DNA of 64,000 bases from an uncultured Pseudomonadales bacterium (lineage in GTDB: Bacteria > Pseudomonadota > Gammaproteobacteria > Pseudomonadales > Azotimanducaceae): NCBI GenBank assembly GCA_951813515.1, contig OX638346.1, forward strand, positions 3,465,617 through 3,529,616, written 5' to 3'. The first letter of the stretch is position 1. Each line of letters starts with the position of its first letter. The notes beneath the pieces were generated by a model. It had not been told where the DNA came from. It saw only the letters and a program-made list of their open reading frames with translations, and did not search any database. Both the position numbers and the translations under genes were made by a program. Of the stretch, positions 1 to 7,194 are shown in pieces.

Positions 1-1031
1 CCGTCCGCATTCCGATTCAGTGCACTCATTATCGGCGAAAACAGCCCCTCCGAATTACCTTCCACGATGCCAATGACTCGAATGAGCGTCGAGGACAGCA
101 CATCTGCGAACTCGAGCTGACCCGGCTCCGCGACGACATCGGCGCGGGCCAGACGCACACCTTCACCATCGGTCAGTCCGAAGTACCGGTCGCCGTCGCC
201 GAACTGAATGGCCATCCTCAATCTGTAAAGCCGCTCGAAAGCGGGCGGATGCGCGTGTGGCGTGTCGTATACCTGCTGGTAGCGGGAGTAGCGCTCAAAC
301 AAGGACAACACGGAAAAGAACAACACTACGCCAGCAAAACGAACGCCTCTCCCTTCGATTCCACCGAGTCGCATGTGTAGACGAAGGGCAATTTCGTCCG
401 CCTGCAGTTCCTGACCCATAGAGTAAGTTGCCAGCTGTGCTGGCGTCCTTTCGTTCTCGAGGAGAGCCACCGGTTTCCGATCGTGTCCTAGCACGAGATG
501 GGCGATTTCGTGAAGTACCACGAACTGAAGTGCGTTGGAGACCAGTGCACTGACGAATTCGCGAGGCGGTCCCCGATCCGGCGCGACTTGGTCCAGACCC
601 AAAGGAAAGCCCGTTTCAAGGAAGGCACCAACCCGGTCACGAAGCCGGCCTGCCGCGCGTTCGTAGGCACCGTCGGCGAAACTCATCTTCTTGGACTGCG
701 GCCAGTCCTCAAGCGGGCGCAACTCTCCGAACACGTCGTACGCGATTAGACGTGTAGCATCCACCAATCCCCTGTTTATTCCAACCAGCTGCCCACGCGG
801 GGTCTTGAACCACATTGCGTTCAGCGCCGCACTGTTCAGCACTGCGATGGTCGTCGTACTCAACCAACTCCCTTTCGAAGGGCCGAGTGCTTCGACCTGT
901 CTCAGCATCTCCATTCCAAAGTCCCACTCCCCGGAACATTGGCGAAGCTCCAAATAGTCTCTGTGTCCGATGGCCTTGGCCAACGACTTCCTCGACCCCT
1001 GCAGCTGTTCGAGCAAGTCCAGTGGAGTCAT
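1..1031 (-). CDS. Zinc metallopeptidase, HExxH type (3' end outside window)
   Basis: An open frame runs from ATG at 1031 to the left edge without a stop, giving 343 visible residues. It contains HEIAHLVLGH at residues 174-183, a gluzincin-type zinc site, and a second conserved patch QELQADEIA around residues 207-215 that would supply the third ligand. This layout recalls the ImmA/IrrE and Lit-like (U49) peptidases. A hydrophobic stretch follows near residue 230. The ATG overlaps the stop of the upstream 113-aa gene by four bases, so the two are translationally coupled. The substrate is unknown. In accessory clusters such peptidases cleave repressors or act as abortive-infection effectors; that role here is inference. 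Confidence 0.75.
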   Translation of the reverse strand, partial: MTPLDLLEQLQGSRKSLAKAIGHRDYLELRQCSGEWDFGMEMLRQVEALGPSKGSWLSTTTIAVLNSAALNAMWFKTPRGQLVGINRGLVDATRLIAYDVFGELRPLEDWPQSKKMSFADGAYERAAGRLRDRVGAFLETGFPLGLDQVAPDRGPPREFVSALVSNALQFVVLHEIAHLVLGHDRKPVALLENERTPAQLATYSMGQELQADEIALRLHMRLGGIEGRGVRFAGVVLFFSVLSLFERYSRYQQVYDTPHAHPPAFERLYRLRMAIQFGDGDRYFGLTDGEGVRLARADVVAEPGQLEFADVLSSTLIRVIGIVEGNSEGLFSPIMSALNRNAD

Positions 1032-1369
1032 TCGAGCGAGTCTCCTGAGCAGATCCTGTTGAGCGAGTACCTAGCCACAAGCCATGACAGCGAAAACGCG
1101 GGCAGAACCCCGAACGTGCCAGAAAGGAAGTCGAGAACGGCAACGGCGACCTCCGACTCTGGCTGCTCTTTGTCCCTCAGCGCTTCGATCACCGGTTGGC
1201 CACAAAGAAGCCCCCTTACCGTGTCTAGCGATGCTAGGAAGTACGCCTTGCCGGCACGCAGTGCCTCTTCCGAATCCGGCTGCGCAGCGCTCCCTGACAC
1301 CGCATTGTGTAGCGACACATACAGTTGCTCGGTTGCATGATCCTTGAGGTCCTCAAGTTGCGTCGCCAT
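1028..1369 (-). CDS. Small unknown protein upstream of metallopeptidase
   Basis: A 113-residue, mostly helical protein that I do not recognise. It has an acidic N-terminus and a more hydrophobic C-terminal third with no clear signal peptide. It ends in an ATGA overlap with the metallopeptidase gene. That pairing suggests a partner, for example a regulator or an inhibitor of the peptidase, but nothing in the sequence proves it. The start ATG at 1369 follows a 313-base gap, so this gene probably begins its own transcription unit. Confidence 0.5.
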   Translation of the reverse strand: MATQLEDLKDHATEQLYVSLHNAVSGSAAQPDSEEALRAGKAYFLASLDTVRGLLCGQPVIEALRDKEQPESEVAVAVLDFLSGTFGVLPAFSLSWLVARYSLNRICSGDSLE

Positions 1370-1682
1370 GTAGCACGCTCCCTCGTTTTGTAACTATGGC
1401 TCCGCGACTAATCCTAGCTGGCGCCTCGCCTTTGCAGCAAGACCCGACCGGCATCGGTGGCGGATCCCTGCGCGACGTTCGTGAATAAAAGAGGCTAGAA
1501 GTTTCGCGCGCTCCTCCATTCACGTGGGTTCAGAACTGAGCAGACAGAACCTGCCCCGACTTCGGCGCCAACTAAGCGTTCCTGCAGAAGCAGAACGGGG
1601 CGTGAGAGGTTCTGCGACGACATGCTATGGTGGGTCGCTCCGCCACACGTTACCGGCCACACTCGAGTGCAGGGTCCCGCCT
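1370..1682. other. Intergenic stretch, no supported gene
   Basis: This separates the PD-(D/E)XK-like gene (stop at 1683) from the small gene starting at 1369. A 63-codon frame on the minus strand (1495-1686) overlaps the upstream stop by four bases, but its composition is unlike a protein and I do not accept it. No clear terminator hairpin or tRNA was seen. It probably holds the promoter of the leftward peptidase pair. Confidence 0.4.
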
Positions 1683-2231
1683 TCATAGGCCCCGGCCGTC
1701 CAATGCTCGTTGCACCAGTTGATCGAATGATCGATCAATCACGTCGCGGCTTGATCGGCCAATCAGTGACACGTACTCGTTTGTCCACTCGGAAGAAAGC
1801 GCCTTATCGCTCAGGGCCCTTAGAAGAGCCATGCCCGCAGGCCTCTCCCGAGGGGCAAGACGCTGAACTGGTACCAACACCCAGCACGGTTGAGGGAAGC
1901 TCACAGCCACAGCAAAATGTCCTTCAACACCCCTGTCGATCAGGCCCTCGAAATCCGCCGGCGTGAGCATCCGTGGCTTTCTAGCGAGAACCTCAGCCTC
2001 GACCTCGAAACGGCATTCCTTGCCGCCCTTGAGGCTAACGATGTCGGGATGCCCCTTCTGTTTGATCTTTACGATGCTGTGACCCAGCGCGAGAAGGACA
2101 TGACCTGCCAGTGCCTGAACCCTAAGGCCGTATTCGGACGGGCTCACCCGCGAGCGCAGTCGCCTGAGGCAATCAGCGGCGAAGTATCCGGCAGAATCGG
2201 CGTCACTCGACAACAAGCTTCGGGCCATCAA
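1683..2231 (-). CDS. PD-(D/E)XK-like nuclease domain protein
   Basis: A 182-residue protein. HPDIV (D63) followed by FEVEAE (E76-V-E78) fits the PD...(D/E)-x-K/E core of restriction-endonuclease-like folds. The usual lysine is replaced by glutamate, as in BamHI-type ExE sites. An N-terminal helical region precedes the core. The ORF overlaps the end of the SMC-like ATPase gene by 29 bases, a sign of a tightly linked operon. The likely role is the DNA-cleaving or DNA-sensing partner of the ATPase. The fold call rests only on motif spacing, so a degenerate nuclease is also possible. Confidence 0.5.
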   Translation of the reverse strand: MMARSLLSSDADSAGYFAADCLRRLRSRVSPSEYGLRVQALAGHVLLALGHSIVKIKQKGHPDIVSLKGGKECRFEVEAEVLARKPRMLTPADFEGLIDRGVEGHFAVAVSFPQPCWVLVPVQRLAPRERPAGMALLRALSDKALSSEWTNEYVSLIGRSSRDVIDRSFDQLVQRALDGRGL

Positions 2232-3663
2232 TGGGCGACCAGGCTCGCGGTTCTACAATGACGTAGGATTCGCGCGCAAAACACTTAGGCAGCAACTTAC
2301 GGAATGTCTCGTTTTCCTGCGTGGCCACGACGACCTGAACCCGTTCTCCCAGATCCGCCAACCTCTCAATGAGTATCCGGATGTGCTCTCGGTCGAACGC
2401 TCGCGTTGGATCATCAAGAAGCACGAGATAGACCTCCGTCGGCGCCTCCTCTGCCTGGCTCAAGGCGAAATGCGGAACCAAGGCCAGTGCGCTCTCCGCT
2501 TGGCCGTTCAACACGCCCGTCGGATGCAGCATTCCTGTGGGATCGCTGCTACTGGCCACGAGGAGCTCAAGGTTTGGCAGTTTCTCGTCGTCGATGACCA
2601 GCTGATCGAAGTAGTCGTGCCTGGTCAACGCGGAGAACACCGCAGTGAGTTCTTTCGCCACGCTCGGTACTTTCTCGCGTAGCTCCTTCGTTAGCGTCAA
2701 CCTCACCGAGTCCCGGATGCCCCTAACGGACTCACCGAACTCCACAACGTGTTCGAACGACCGTTCCGCCCTCTGCATCTCCTCATCGACAGCCTTCAAG
2801 GACTTCAGATTCTGCTGAATGCTCTGAAACCTCGCTTCCTCATGCAGCTTCGCGACCTTCGCTTGGACGCCTTTCAGCCAATCTTCAAATCCGCCGATCT
2901 GCTTCTCCTTTGACGCCTTCTGCTCTTTCACCGACTCAACGTAATCTCCGACACTTCCACCCACGACTGCGTCGGCCAGCTTCTCATCCTCAAATGCAAC
3001 TACCTTCTCATTGAGGTCGTTCTCCTTATCGCGAAGCTCCTCCTTTAGCTGGTGTACAAGGCCATCGGCCTCTAGGGCTGCCTTCAGCTGGTCCTCCGTC
3101 TCCCGCAAGTCCGAGGCAATCTGCTCGCCGTCCTCCTTCGACAATGCCGAGATCAGGTCGCTTAGCGCATCCCGCTCGTGGTCGGTCCCGCAAATGGGGC
3201 ACGGCGTCACTCCCATCTCATCGCTGCCGTCCATCAACTCCGCCGCGACCTCACCGAGCCGGTGGCCCAGAGCCACGGTTCCGGCATTTCGGCGTTGGGA
3301 CTCCTCATGTGTGCGCAGATCGTCTAACGACGCGCCGTCGAGAACCTCGTCACAGGCTTCCACCGCCTCCCGCAACTCGTTTCTCTTGCTGTCCATGGTC
3401 ATCAATGCAGCGCTAATCGTCTCCAATTCTGCCAATCTTCCATCCAGCCGCCCGATCTCCTCCTCAACAGGTATTCGGTCCACCCCGATCCTCTCCTCCA
3501 GAGCTCGATCCGCTTTGTCAACGAGAGCCTCAAGTAGCAGGGCACCGGGTTCGTCGTTCGCGTCGTCCAGCGTGATTTCCTTGATCAACTCCTTGGCCTT
3601 GTCCTCGGTTTCCGCGATTGATGGATGAAGCTCACCTTGCCAAGGAGGAGCCGCGAGAATCAC
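2203..3663 (-). CDS. Rad50/SMC-like ATPase, C-terminal half
   Basis: 486 residues starting at GTG. The order is long coiled coil, zinc-hook-like CPIC at 155-158, second coiled coil, a degenerate ABC signature (LNGQAES), Walker B LVLLDDP with the catalytic Asp at about 417, and a D-loop. The protein lacks its own Walker A. It is in the same frame as the upstream N-terminal half at 3670-4281, from which it is separated by one TAG and two codons. Joined, they would give about 692 residues, a usual length for short Rad50-like ATPases. The GTG has no well-placed Shine-Dalgarno, so separate translation is doubtful. Confidence 0.8.
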   Translation of the reverse strand: MILAAPPWQGELHPSIAETEDKAKELIKEITLDDANDEPGALLLEALVDKADRALEERIGVDRIPVEEEIGRLDGRLAELETISAALMTMDSKRNELREAVEACDEVLDGASLDDLRTHEESQRRNAGTVALGHRLGEVAAELMDGSDEMGVTPCPICGTDHERDALSDLISALSKEDGEQIASDLRETEDQLKAALEADGLVHQLKEELRDKENDLNEKVVAFEDEKLADAVVGGSVGDYVESVKEQKASKEKQIGGFEDWLKGVQAKVAKLHEEARFQSIQQNLKSLKAVDEEMQRAERSFEHVVEFGESVRGIRDSVRLTLTKELREKVPSVAKELTAVFSALTRHDYFDQLVIDDEKLPNLELLVASSSDPTGMLHPTGVLNGQAESALALVPHFALSQAEEAPTEVYLVLLDDPTRAFDREHIRILIERLADLGERVQVVVATQENETFRKLLPKCFARESYVIVEPRAWSPIDGPKLVVE

Positions 3664-3669
3664 TCCCCG

Positions 3670-4281
3670 CTATCGTTGCAACTCCGAGATTCGCTCTGTC
3701 AGGCGTTCGCGTCTCTCGTCCACGAGTCTGGTCAGTCGAGCCTCTTCCTCTTCCTGCTCCTTCTTAAAAGTCTCAAGATGGTTCACCAACGCGCTTGCGT
3801 CGGTTAGCCCCAGATGTCCGATCACAGTCTTCTCGAACGGGCTCAAATCCTCCGGTGGACGGCCAAGCGGCGCCGACTGTGCCGCGAAGATGATGTGCGT
3901 TCCTTCGCCAGCATCGAGTGAGTCAATCTGTGGTAGCACATCACGGATTTGCTGTACTTTCCCCAGGTGATCAACGAGTTCCGCTCGGCTCTCCCCACTT
4001 CCGGGCGTCAACACTCGACTGAGCTGCCACGGCTTCCCATCCCGCGACAAATCGATCACCACACGGCAATCGCCTCCATAGCTTCCGTTCCGTACGATGT
4101 CATTCCGTCGCCCGGAGGAGCCGAAGAGACCCCATCGAATAGCCTCGACAATGCTCGACTTGCCCTTCGCATTCGGACCAAGCAGGAAGACGTGGCGGTT
4201 CTTTAAGTCGATTTCCTGAGCTTTCGTAAACCCTTTGAAACCTTCGATCAGAATCCGCTCTAGCCGAAACCCCTCAGCCAT
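3670..4281 (-). CDS. Rad50/SMC-like ATPase, N-terminal half
   Basis: 203 residues. The beta-strand FRLERILIEGFKGF is followed by Walker A GPNAKGKSS at 35-43, a Q-loop region (FAAQSAPLG, near 131), and the beginning of a coiled coil rich in E, R and L. This is the AAA_23/Rad50 N-terminal lobe. The ORF ends at TAG (3670-3672) in mid coiled coil, while the same frame continues into the zinc-hook half. The ATG overlaps the upstream 70-aa gene by eight bases. An ATP-binding lobe without its C-terminal partner would be inactive unless the two pieces associate, so this is either a recent nonsense mutation or a split ATPase. Confidence 0.8.
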   Translation of the reverse strand: MAEGFRLERILIEGFKGFTKAQEIDLKNRHVFLLGPNAKGKSSIVEAIRWGLFGSSGRRNDIVRNGSYGGDCRVVIDLSRDGKPWQLSRVLTPGSGESRAELVDHLGKVQQIRDVLPQIDSLDAGEGTHIIFAAQSAPLGRPPEDLSPFEKTVIGHLGLTDASALVNHLETFKKEQEEEEARLTRLVDERRERLTERISELQR

Positions 4282-4486
4282 CTATTCGCCCATCGACATG
4301 ATCAAGCTGCTTCTCAACCTGATCCACAAGTTGCTGTCTCCGCGCCAGCAGGTACTCTCTCGCCGCGTCCGGCCCATCTCTATCGAATTGGTTCCGTAAG
4401 GGCACCCAAAGGGTTCGCGCTCCATCCTGCTGAGCCGACGTACCCAGCCGAACGAGTTCAGAAAACGTAGTCTTTCCAGGACTCAT
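4274..4486 (-). CDS. Small coiled-coil protein, first gene of SMC-like operon
   Basis: 70 residues, charged and helical, with a C-terminal coiled-coil-like stretch. I do not recognise a family. The start is well supported: GGAGGTGGAGGA directly precedes ATG at 4486 on the minus strand. The 3' end overlaps the ATPase start by eight bases. By position it could be a small accessory (middle-component-like) subunit of the ATPase-nuclease set. That is inference. Confidence 0.5.
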   Translation of the reverse strand: MSPGKTTFSELVRLGTSAQQDGARTLWVPLRNQFDRDGPDAAREYLLARRQQLVDQVEKQLDHVDGRIDG

Positions 4487-4869
4487 TCCTCCACCTCCAA
4501 TACCCCGTCGCGTCCGACTCAGGGGAGCCGAGTTGCTAGCGTCGTCGATCGTATCACCGTTACCGGGCGCGGTCTTCGCGTAGGCTGCAATACGGCACTA
4601 CCCCCTCGAAGCGAAGTGCGTCCCAGGTCGACACTCGTTGTAGGTACGGTCAACCGGCCAACCAGGTCCTTCGGTACCCAGCAAGTTGCCCGAAGCCCCA
4701 CTTTGGAACCAGTATCGGAAGTAGCACCGGCGCAGCGTTTTCCAATGAGAACATGAGCCTGAACGAGGCTGAGGCTTGCGCTGGGGGCCTGGCCGGTCTG
4801 GACGTGTTGCGATGCCGGCATCGTAGTTGCTCGGGGCGGTCTTGGGCAAGGCTTCTGGAGCGTGGCACG

Positions 4870-4955
4870 AGCCCCCCTGAAAGGGCTTTCCCGGAGTCGA
4901 AAAACCGCTTTGTGCATTACTGTCTTTTCGCGAAGCGTAGCCCTTTCAGGGGGGG
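4870..4955. repeat. Inverted repeat inside IS remnant
   Basis: The arms AGCCCCCCTGAAAGGGCT (4870-4887) and its complement (4939-4955) bracket about 51 bases. The same structure sits at 51089-51175 in the larger IS copy, downstream of the transposase stop. It could be a transcription terminator or a subterminal transposase-binding structure. Confidence 0.75.
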
Positions 4956-4972
4956 CGGCGCCGGGCGGCCCC

Positions 4973-5224
4973 TCAGGCCGCGGCGTTGACGGCGCGGCCG
5001 ATGGCCCGGAACAGCTCGTCGCGCGCGCGGTTCGCCAAGCGGTTCGCGCGCAGGTCTGACATCGCGTGGGCGGTCTTGTCGAGTTCGCCGAAGGTCACGC
5101 CGGGCTTGAGGAAGCGCGCCGCGTCGGGCAGGGACTTCAGCTTCTCGTAGGGGGTGGCCACGTCCTGTCGGCGATACCGGCGGCGGATCTTGCCGTCGCC
5201 GCCGCGCACCTCGGTGGCGAACAG
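4973..5224 (-). pseudogene. Transposase C-terminal fragment
   Basis: About 80 residues identical, apart from two substitutions, to the C-terminus of the transposase at 49811-51072 (shared YEKLKSLPDAARFLKPG and SDLRANRLANRARDELF blocks). It keeps the normal stop but has lost the DDE catalytic core and the start. It is not functional. Confidence 0.85.
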
Positions 5225-5259
5225 TGTACTCGCCGGGTTCTGCCGGGTATCGTCGCGTT

Positions 5260-5949
5260 GTGGACTTGCGTCGTGTCGCCGTTGTCGTCTGGCTGCTGAG
5301 CTGGTTTGGGCTGTACGTCTCGTACATCCTGTCGGTGCAGCAGGACCACATTCCGGGCTGCATTCCTCACCTTTCCGGCTGCACCAGCGTGAGCTCGTCC
5401 GGGCGCCATGGAGCCGGGTTCTTCCTGTTCAAGGCGACCATGCTGCCGGCCGCGGCGTTCCTCATGGTCTACTGGGTGTTGTGCGGCCATTGGCTGCGTT
5501 GCTGCGGCGAGGCCTCCGCCAGGTGGCGTTGGACGGTGGTCTCGGTTGGTTTGGTCGGCGCGGCCTTTCTCGTGCTCTACACGACCTTTCTCGGTTCGGA
5601 GGGCGACATCTACCGGACGCTTCGCCGCTACGGGACGGTGATGTTCTTTGGCATGACCTACCTGGGACAGTTGCTGCTCGCCTACCGCGCGCAGGCGGCG
5701 CTGGGCGACACGCCGCTGGTGCGCGCGAAGGTCTGGCTATGCCTCGCGGTGCTCATCGAGGGACTGGTGCTCGTCGTACTCACCAACGTGATCGAGGACG
5801 ATGACTGGCTGGAGAACCTCACCGAATGGCACGTCAGCTCAGCGATTTCGTTCTATCCGTTTCTGACCTGGCTGATGTGGCGGAACACCGGGCTGACACT
5901 GGAGTTCTCGCTGAAACCGCGAGACAAGGGCGAGGCTGGTCAGGCCTGA
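5260..5949 (+). CDS. Frag1/DRAM-like integral membrane protein
   Basis: About 229 residues with six predicted hydrophobic segments (for example near VVVWLLSWFGLYVSY and FLVLYTTFLG), a loop with two cysteines after TM1, and an ExHxxSAIxF patch near the C-terminus. This is the layout of the Frag1/DRAM/Sfk1 family of polytopic proteins; the bacterial function is unknown. A longer reading frame starts at GTG 5224, but its first dozen codons abut the IS breakpoint. GTG 5260 is the more natural start, just before TM1. The IS remnant may have removed the native promoter. Confidence 0.6.
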   Translation: MDLRRVAVVVWLLSWFGLYVSYILSVQQDHIPGCIPHLSGCTSVSSSGRHGAGFFLFKATMLPAAAFLMVYWVLCGHWLRCCGEASARWRWTVVSVGLVGAAFLVLYTTFLGSEGDIYRTLRRYGTVMFFGMTYLGQLLLAYRAQAALGDTPLVRAKVWLCLAVLIEGLVLVVLTNVIEDDDWLENLTEWHVSSAISFYPFLTWLMWRNTGLTLEFSLKPRDKGEAGQA

Positions 5950-5983
5950 CGGCGCGGAGCCCCGCTGATCGTCAGGCAGGTGG

Positions 5984-6961
5984 TCAGACCAGCGTGGTAG
6001 CGATCAATCCGAGGTTGTTACCTTCCAGAATCCGCTCGGCGCGATAGCTGGAACGCACAAGAGGTCCGGACGCAACTTCCGTGAATCCGCGCGCGAGACC
6101 GTCCTCCCGGTAAGCGGCGAACTGATCCGGATGCACCCACCGCTCGACGGGAAGGTGATTTGCCGTGGGGCGCAGATACTGTCCCAGGGTCAGGACGTCG
6201 ACGCCGGCGTCCCGCAGGTCGTCCATGGCTTGGCAGATCTCGTCATCGGTTTCGCCGAGGCCCAGCATCAGGCTGGATTTTGTCAGGACGGTCGGCCGGG
6301 CAACCTTGGCATGACGCAGCACGTCGAGGGTCTGGGCATACCCGGCGCGGATGTCGCGTACGGGGTGGGTCAGGCGCTCCACCGTTTCCAGGTTTTGCGC
6401 GAAGACATCGATGCCGCTCGCGACCACCGTATCCACCGCCGCATGGTCCCCGCCAAAGTCCGGTGTCAGCGCTTCGACACCGGTGCTGGGGTTCAGGCGC
6501 TTGATGGCGCGCACACATGCCGCGTAATGCCCGGCCCCGCCGTCGGCCAGGTCGTCGCGGTCCACGGAAGTGAGGACGACGTACTTGAGACCCATGAGGC
6601 GAACGGAATCCGCAGCGTGCTGCGGTTCATCCGGATCGAGACGGCCATTCGGGTTACCAGTGTCGACGGCGCAGAAGCGGCAGGCCCGCGTGCACACGGA
6701 TCCCATCAACATGATGGTCGCCGTGCCGCGGCTCCAGCATTCCCCGATGTTCGGGCAATGGGACTCCTTGCAGACCGTGCTCAGGCGATGCTCGGTGACC
6801 GTCCGTCGGACCTTGTGGAACCCCGGGCCGCCGCCGAGGCGCACGCGAAGCCATGGTGGCTTCGGCCCGGTCGAGGAACGCGCCGCCGGATCAAGCTTGA
6901 TGCCGTCCTTGATCGCGCGGATGCCATCGGCATTGCGAAACTTGACGCCGCTCTTGGTCAT
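5984..6961 (-). CDS. lipA: Lipoyl synthase
   Basis: A radical SAM enzyme that inserts two sulfurs into protein-bound octanoyl groups to make lipoyl cofactor for 2-oxoacid dehydrogenases and GcvH. Visible signatures are the auxiliary cluster motif [12 protein letters not shown], the radical SAM motif CTRACRFC, and the C-terminal SGPLVRSSY block containing the conserved serine ligand. I chose ATG 6961 (MTKSG), giving 325 residues, the usual length. The frame extends 20 codons further upstream but that extension is atypical. lipB is not adjacent; the McrBC island starts on the other side. Confidence 0.95.
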   Translation of the reverse strand: MTKSGVKFRNADGIRAIKDGIKLDPAARSSTGPKPPWLRVRLGGGPGFHKVRRTVTEHRLSTVCKESHCPNIGECWSRGTATIMLMGSVCTRACRFCAVDTGNPNGRLDPDEPQHAADSVRLMGLKYVVLTSVDRDDLADGGAGHYAACVRAIKRLNPSTGVEALTPDFGGDHAAVDTVVASGIDVFAQNLETVERLTHPVRDIRAGYAQTLDVLRHAKVARPTVLTKSSLMLGLGETDDEICQAMDDLRDAGVDVLTLGQYLRPTANHLPVERWVHPDQFAAYREDGLARGFTEVASGPLVRSSYRAERILEGNNLGLIATTLV

Positions 6962-7194
6962 GGCCAGATTGTAGTGTGTTTTCGCGGTATGAATGTAACG
7001 TCCCGGATATGAGCAGGCCAAGCGTGTGACCTAGCAAAGATTGAATCGGGCGGACGGACTACGATAGGACGTGAGATCGGCCGAGCAGATGTTGGGGCGA
7101 TTGGCGCATCGCGAGTGCCCTAGGGGCGATGGGCTGGTGGGTGTGGTGCAGTTGGCCCAGAATTGCGTCATGCCATGGAACATGAGAGACGCGG

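Larger units (their letters stand above)
4737..5224 (-). mobile_element. IS remnant: right end of the element at 49758-51309, inverted
   Basis: The reverse complement matches about 50824-51309 nearly base for base: the last part of the transposase gene, the 3' inverted-repeat hairpin and the outer terminus beginning GTTTTCCAA at 4737. Homology stops abruptly at about 5224, inside the transposase codons, where the Frag1-like gene begins. The 5' two thirds of the element are therefore missing. A few substitutions separate the copies, so the remnant is not brand new. Confidence 0.85.

Noticed and set aside
1495..1686. 63-aa ORF overlapping the nuclease-like gene stop
   Set aside because: Good overlap geometry but non-protein-like composition and no Shine-Dalgarno.
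3670..3672. Pyrrolysine at the TAG in the Rad50-like gene
   Set aside because: No pyl genes are known in typical Gammaproteobacteria, and SMC ATPases have no reason for Pyl; a nonsense mutation or split gene is simpler.
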